A stretch of 64,000 nt of DNA from Clostridium gallinarum (GTDB lineage: Bacteria > Bacillota > Clostridia > Clostridiales > Clostridiaceae), in NCBI RefSeq assembly GCF_014836325.1, contig NZ_JACSQZ010000006.1:1-64000 (forward strand), in the 5' to 3' direction. Within the stretch, counting starts at the first letter, position 1, and every line of letters begins with the position of its first letter. The position numbers and the translations under genes were made by a program. Below are positions 62,915 to 64,000 of this stretch, piece by piece. The notes under the pieces were generated by a model. It did not search any database, was not told where the DNA came from, and saw only the letters and a list, made by a program, of their open reading frames with translations.

Positions 62915-63972
62915 TTGATTTTTACTTTTAACCAGGAATCGTCATATAGTTTAATGTCGCTTCCTAAATCCTTAAAGATTTCACATTTATCTAAAACTTC
63001 TTCTGATGGATAAACTGTTTCATCTTCTTGAGTTTCTATATCTAAAAGTTCATATGCAGCAGCATTAGGTGTTGCATAACCTATATACTCAACATTTTGT
63101 TTTGCATTTTCAGGATCGCATAAGAAATTTATAAATTCTTCTGCTTCAGTTTTATGTTTTGCTCCTTTTGGAATAACCATAACATCAAACCATTTATTAG
63201 AACCTTCTTTAGGAACAACATATTGAAGATTTAAATCAGAAGCTTCCTCTTGAATGAAGATTGCATCACCAGAATAAACAGTAGCAAATAGAGCTTCACC
63301 ATTTATCATCTTATCTTTAACTTCATCCATTACATAAGATTGAACTAAAGGTTTTTGTTTAATAAGCTCATTAGCTGCTTCATCTAACTCTTCTTTATTA
63401 ATAGAATTTATAGAGTAACCTAATCTTGCTAAGGAAATAGCTAAGGTATCTCTTATTGAGTCAAACATAAAAATTTCACCCTTATATTTAGAATTCCATA
63501 ATATATCCCAGCTGTCTACTTTTTCAGTAACTTTATCAGCATCATATATTATTCCTATTGTTCCCCACATATATGGAACAGAGTATTCATTATTAGGGTC
63601 ATAAGGTAAGTTTTTAAAATCTTCTCCTATATTTGCATAGTTGGGTATATTAGTAAAATCTATTTTTTCAAGCATATCTTCTTTTAACATTTTCTCAACC
63701 ATATAGTCGGAAGGGAAAATTAAATCATAGGTACCAGGACTATTTTTTACCTTTTGATACATTATCTCATTTGATTCATAAGTATCATAAACAACCTCTA
63801 TACCTGTTTCTTCTTCAAACTTATCTATTAAGTCTTCATCTATATAGTCACCATAATTAAATACATTTAAAGTTCTTTTTCCGCTATCTTCATTGTTTTT
63901 ACATCCAACAAAAGATGAGGATATTAAAACTAATGATGATATTAAAGCAACAAATTTTTTAAGCTTTTTCAA
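62911..63972 (-). CDS. potD: Spermidine/putrescine ABC transporter substrate-binding lipoprotein
   Basis: A 353-residue PotD-like lipoprotein. The signal peptide has a lipobox SFVGC with lipid-modified Cys24. The mature part opens with RTLNVFNYGDYIDEDLIDKF, and includes TYDLIFPSDYMVEKM and VPYMWGTIGIIYD, typical of polyamine binders. The TTG at 63972 has GAGGTG (63984-63979) 6 bases upstream; a GTG at 63981 overlaps that site and is rejected. It should deliver polyamines to a PotABC permease encoded to the right of the window. Confidence 0.93.
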   Translation of the reverse strand: MKKLKKFVALISSLVLISSSFVGCKNNEDSGKRTLNVFNYGDYIDEDLIDKFEEETGIEVVYDTYESNEIMYQKVKNSPGTYDLIFPSDYMVEKMLKEDMLEKIDFTNIPNYANIGEDFKNLPYDPNNEYSVPYMWGTIGIIYDADKVTEKVDSWDILWNSKYKGEIFMFDSIRDTLAISLARLGYSINSINKEELDEAANELIKQKPLVQSYVMDEVKDKMINGEALFATVYSGDAIFIQEEASDLNLQYVVPKEGSNKWFDVMVIPKGAKHKTEAEEFINFLCDPENAKQNVEYIGYATPNAAAYELLDIETQEDETVYPSEEVLDKCEIFKDLGSDIKLYDDSWLKVKIN

Positions 63973-64000
63973 CTTTATCACCTCTTGTAAATTCTTTTCT

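Overview
The window reads as chromosome of a low-GC, spore-forming Clostridium (cluster I type). It is strongly AT-rich, its strong ribosome binding sites are often followed by TTG or GTG starts, and it carries sporulation and germination genes (gpr, spoIIP, yqfC, yqfD, a CotS-like gene) plus clostridial housekeeping neighbourhoods. Species was not determined. No prophage, CRISPR array, insertion sequence, transposase or resistance island was seen.

Layout. 1-8.4 kb: end of a membrane protein, comEC, holA, rpsT (minus), gpr, spoIIP, a small exported protein and lepA. 8.5-21.3 kb: a patatin-like lipase (minus), hemW, the CIRCE-controlled hrcA-grpE-dnaK-dnaJ heat-shock operon, a sulfite/nitrite reductase, tpx, then prmA-rsmE-mtaB. 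21.4-33.3 kb: HIT protein, rpsU, yqfC-yqfD, pgpH, ybeY, a DgkA-PAP2 fusion, era, recO, a DUF4342 protein, and a CcpN-like HTH-CBS regulator next to ppdK. 33.5-40.4 kb: CotS-like kinase (minus), then dgt-like, dnaG, rpoD, trmK, nif3. 40.6-46.1 kb: RNase P RNA, ROK glucokinase, small membrane proteins, an old-yellow-enzyme reductase, DUF1653, galM. 46.1-52.2 kb: a padR-DUF2812 operon with three operator-like palindromes, divergent from a K+ channel; GH8-like hydrolase; YhgE/Pip protein; dNMP-kinase-like protein. 52.2-64 kb: tRNA-Leu(GAG), GyrI-like protein, HAD phosphatase, D-2-hydroxyacid dehydrogenase, T-box-controlled leuA, aspD (minus), glycine-riboswitch-controlled agcS, GH73 glucosaminidase, acylphosphatase, an ndk remnant, and potD, which runs toward the window edge on the minus strand.

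How parts work together. HrcA and CIRCE close the heat-shock feedback loop. dgt-like-dnaG-rpoD forms the macromolecular synthesis block. The leuA T-box has a candidate CUU specifier and a UGGU T-box bulge that both fit the tRNA-Leu(GAG) gene 2.6 kb upstream. AspD (makes alanine from aspartate) and AgcS (alanine/glycine symporter, glycine riboswitch) form an amino-acid cluster.

The least explained content is two families of dispersed, palindrome-rich intergenic elements. Family I has six copies with a conserved GACTTGGAGC-type core inside a long closing stem. Family II has six copies made of AT-rich terminal repeats around several short hairpins, placed at or just after stop codons; one copy forms the C-terminus of a gene. 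Neither was matched to a described element by eye, and they are the best candidates for something undescribed.
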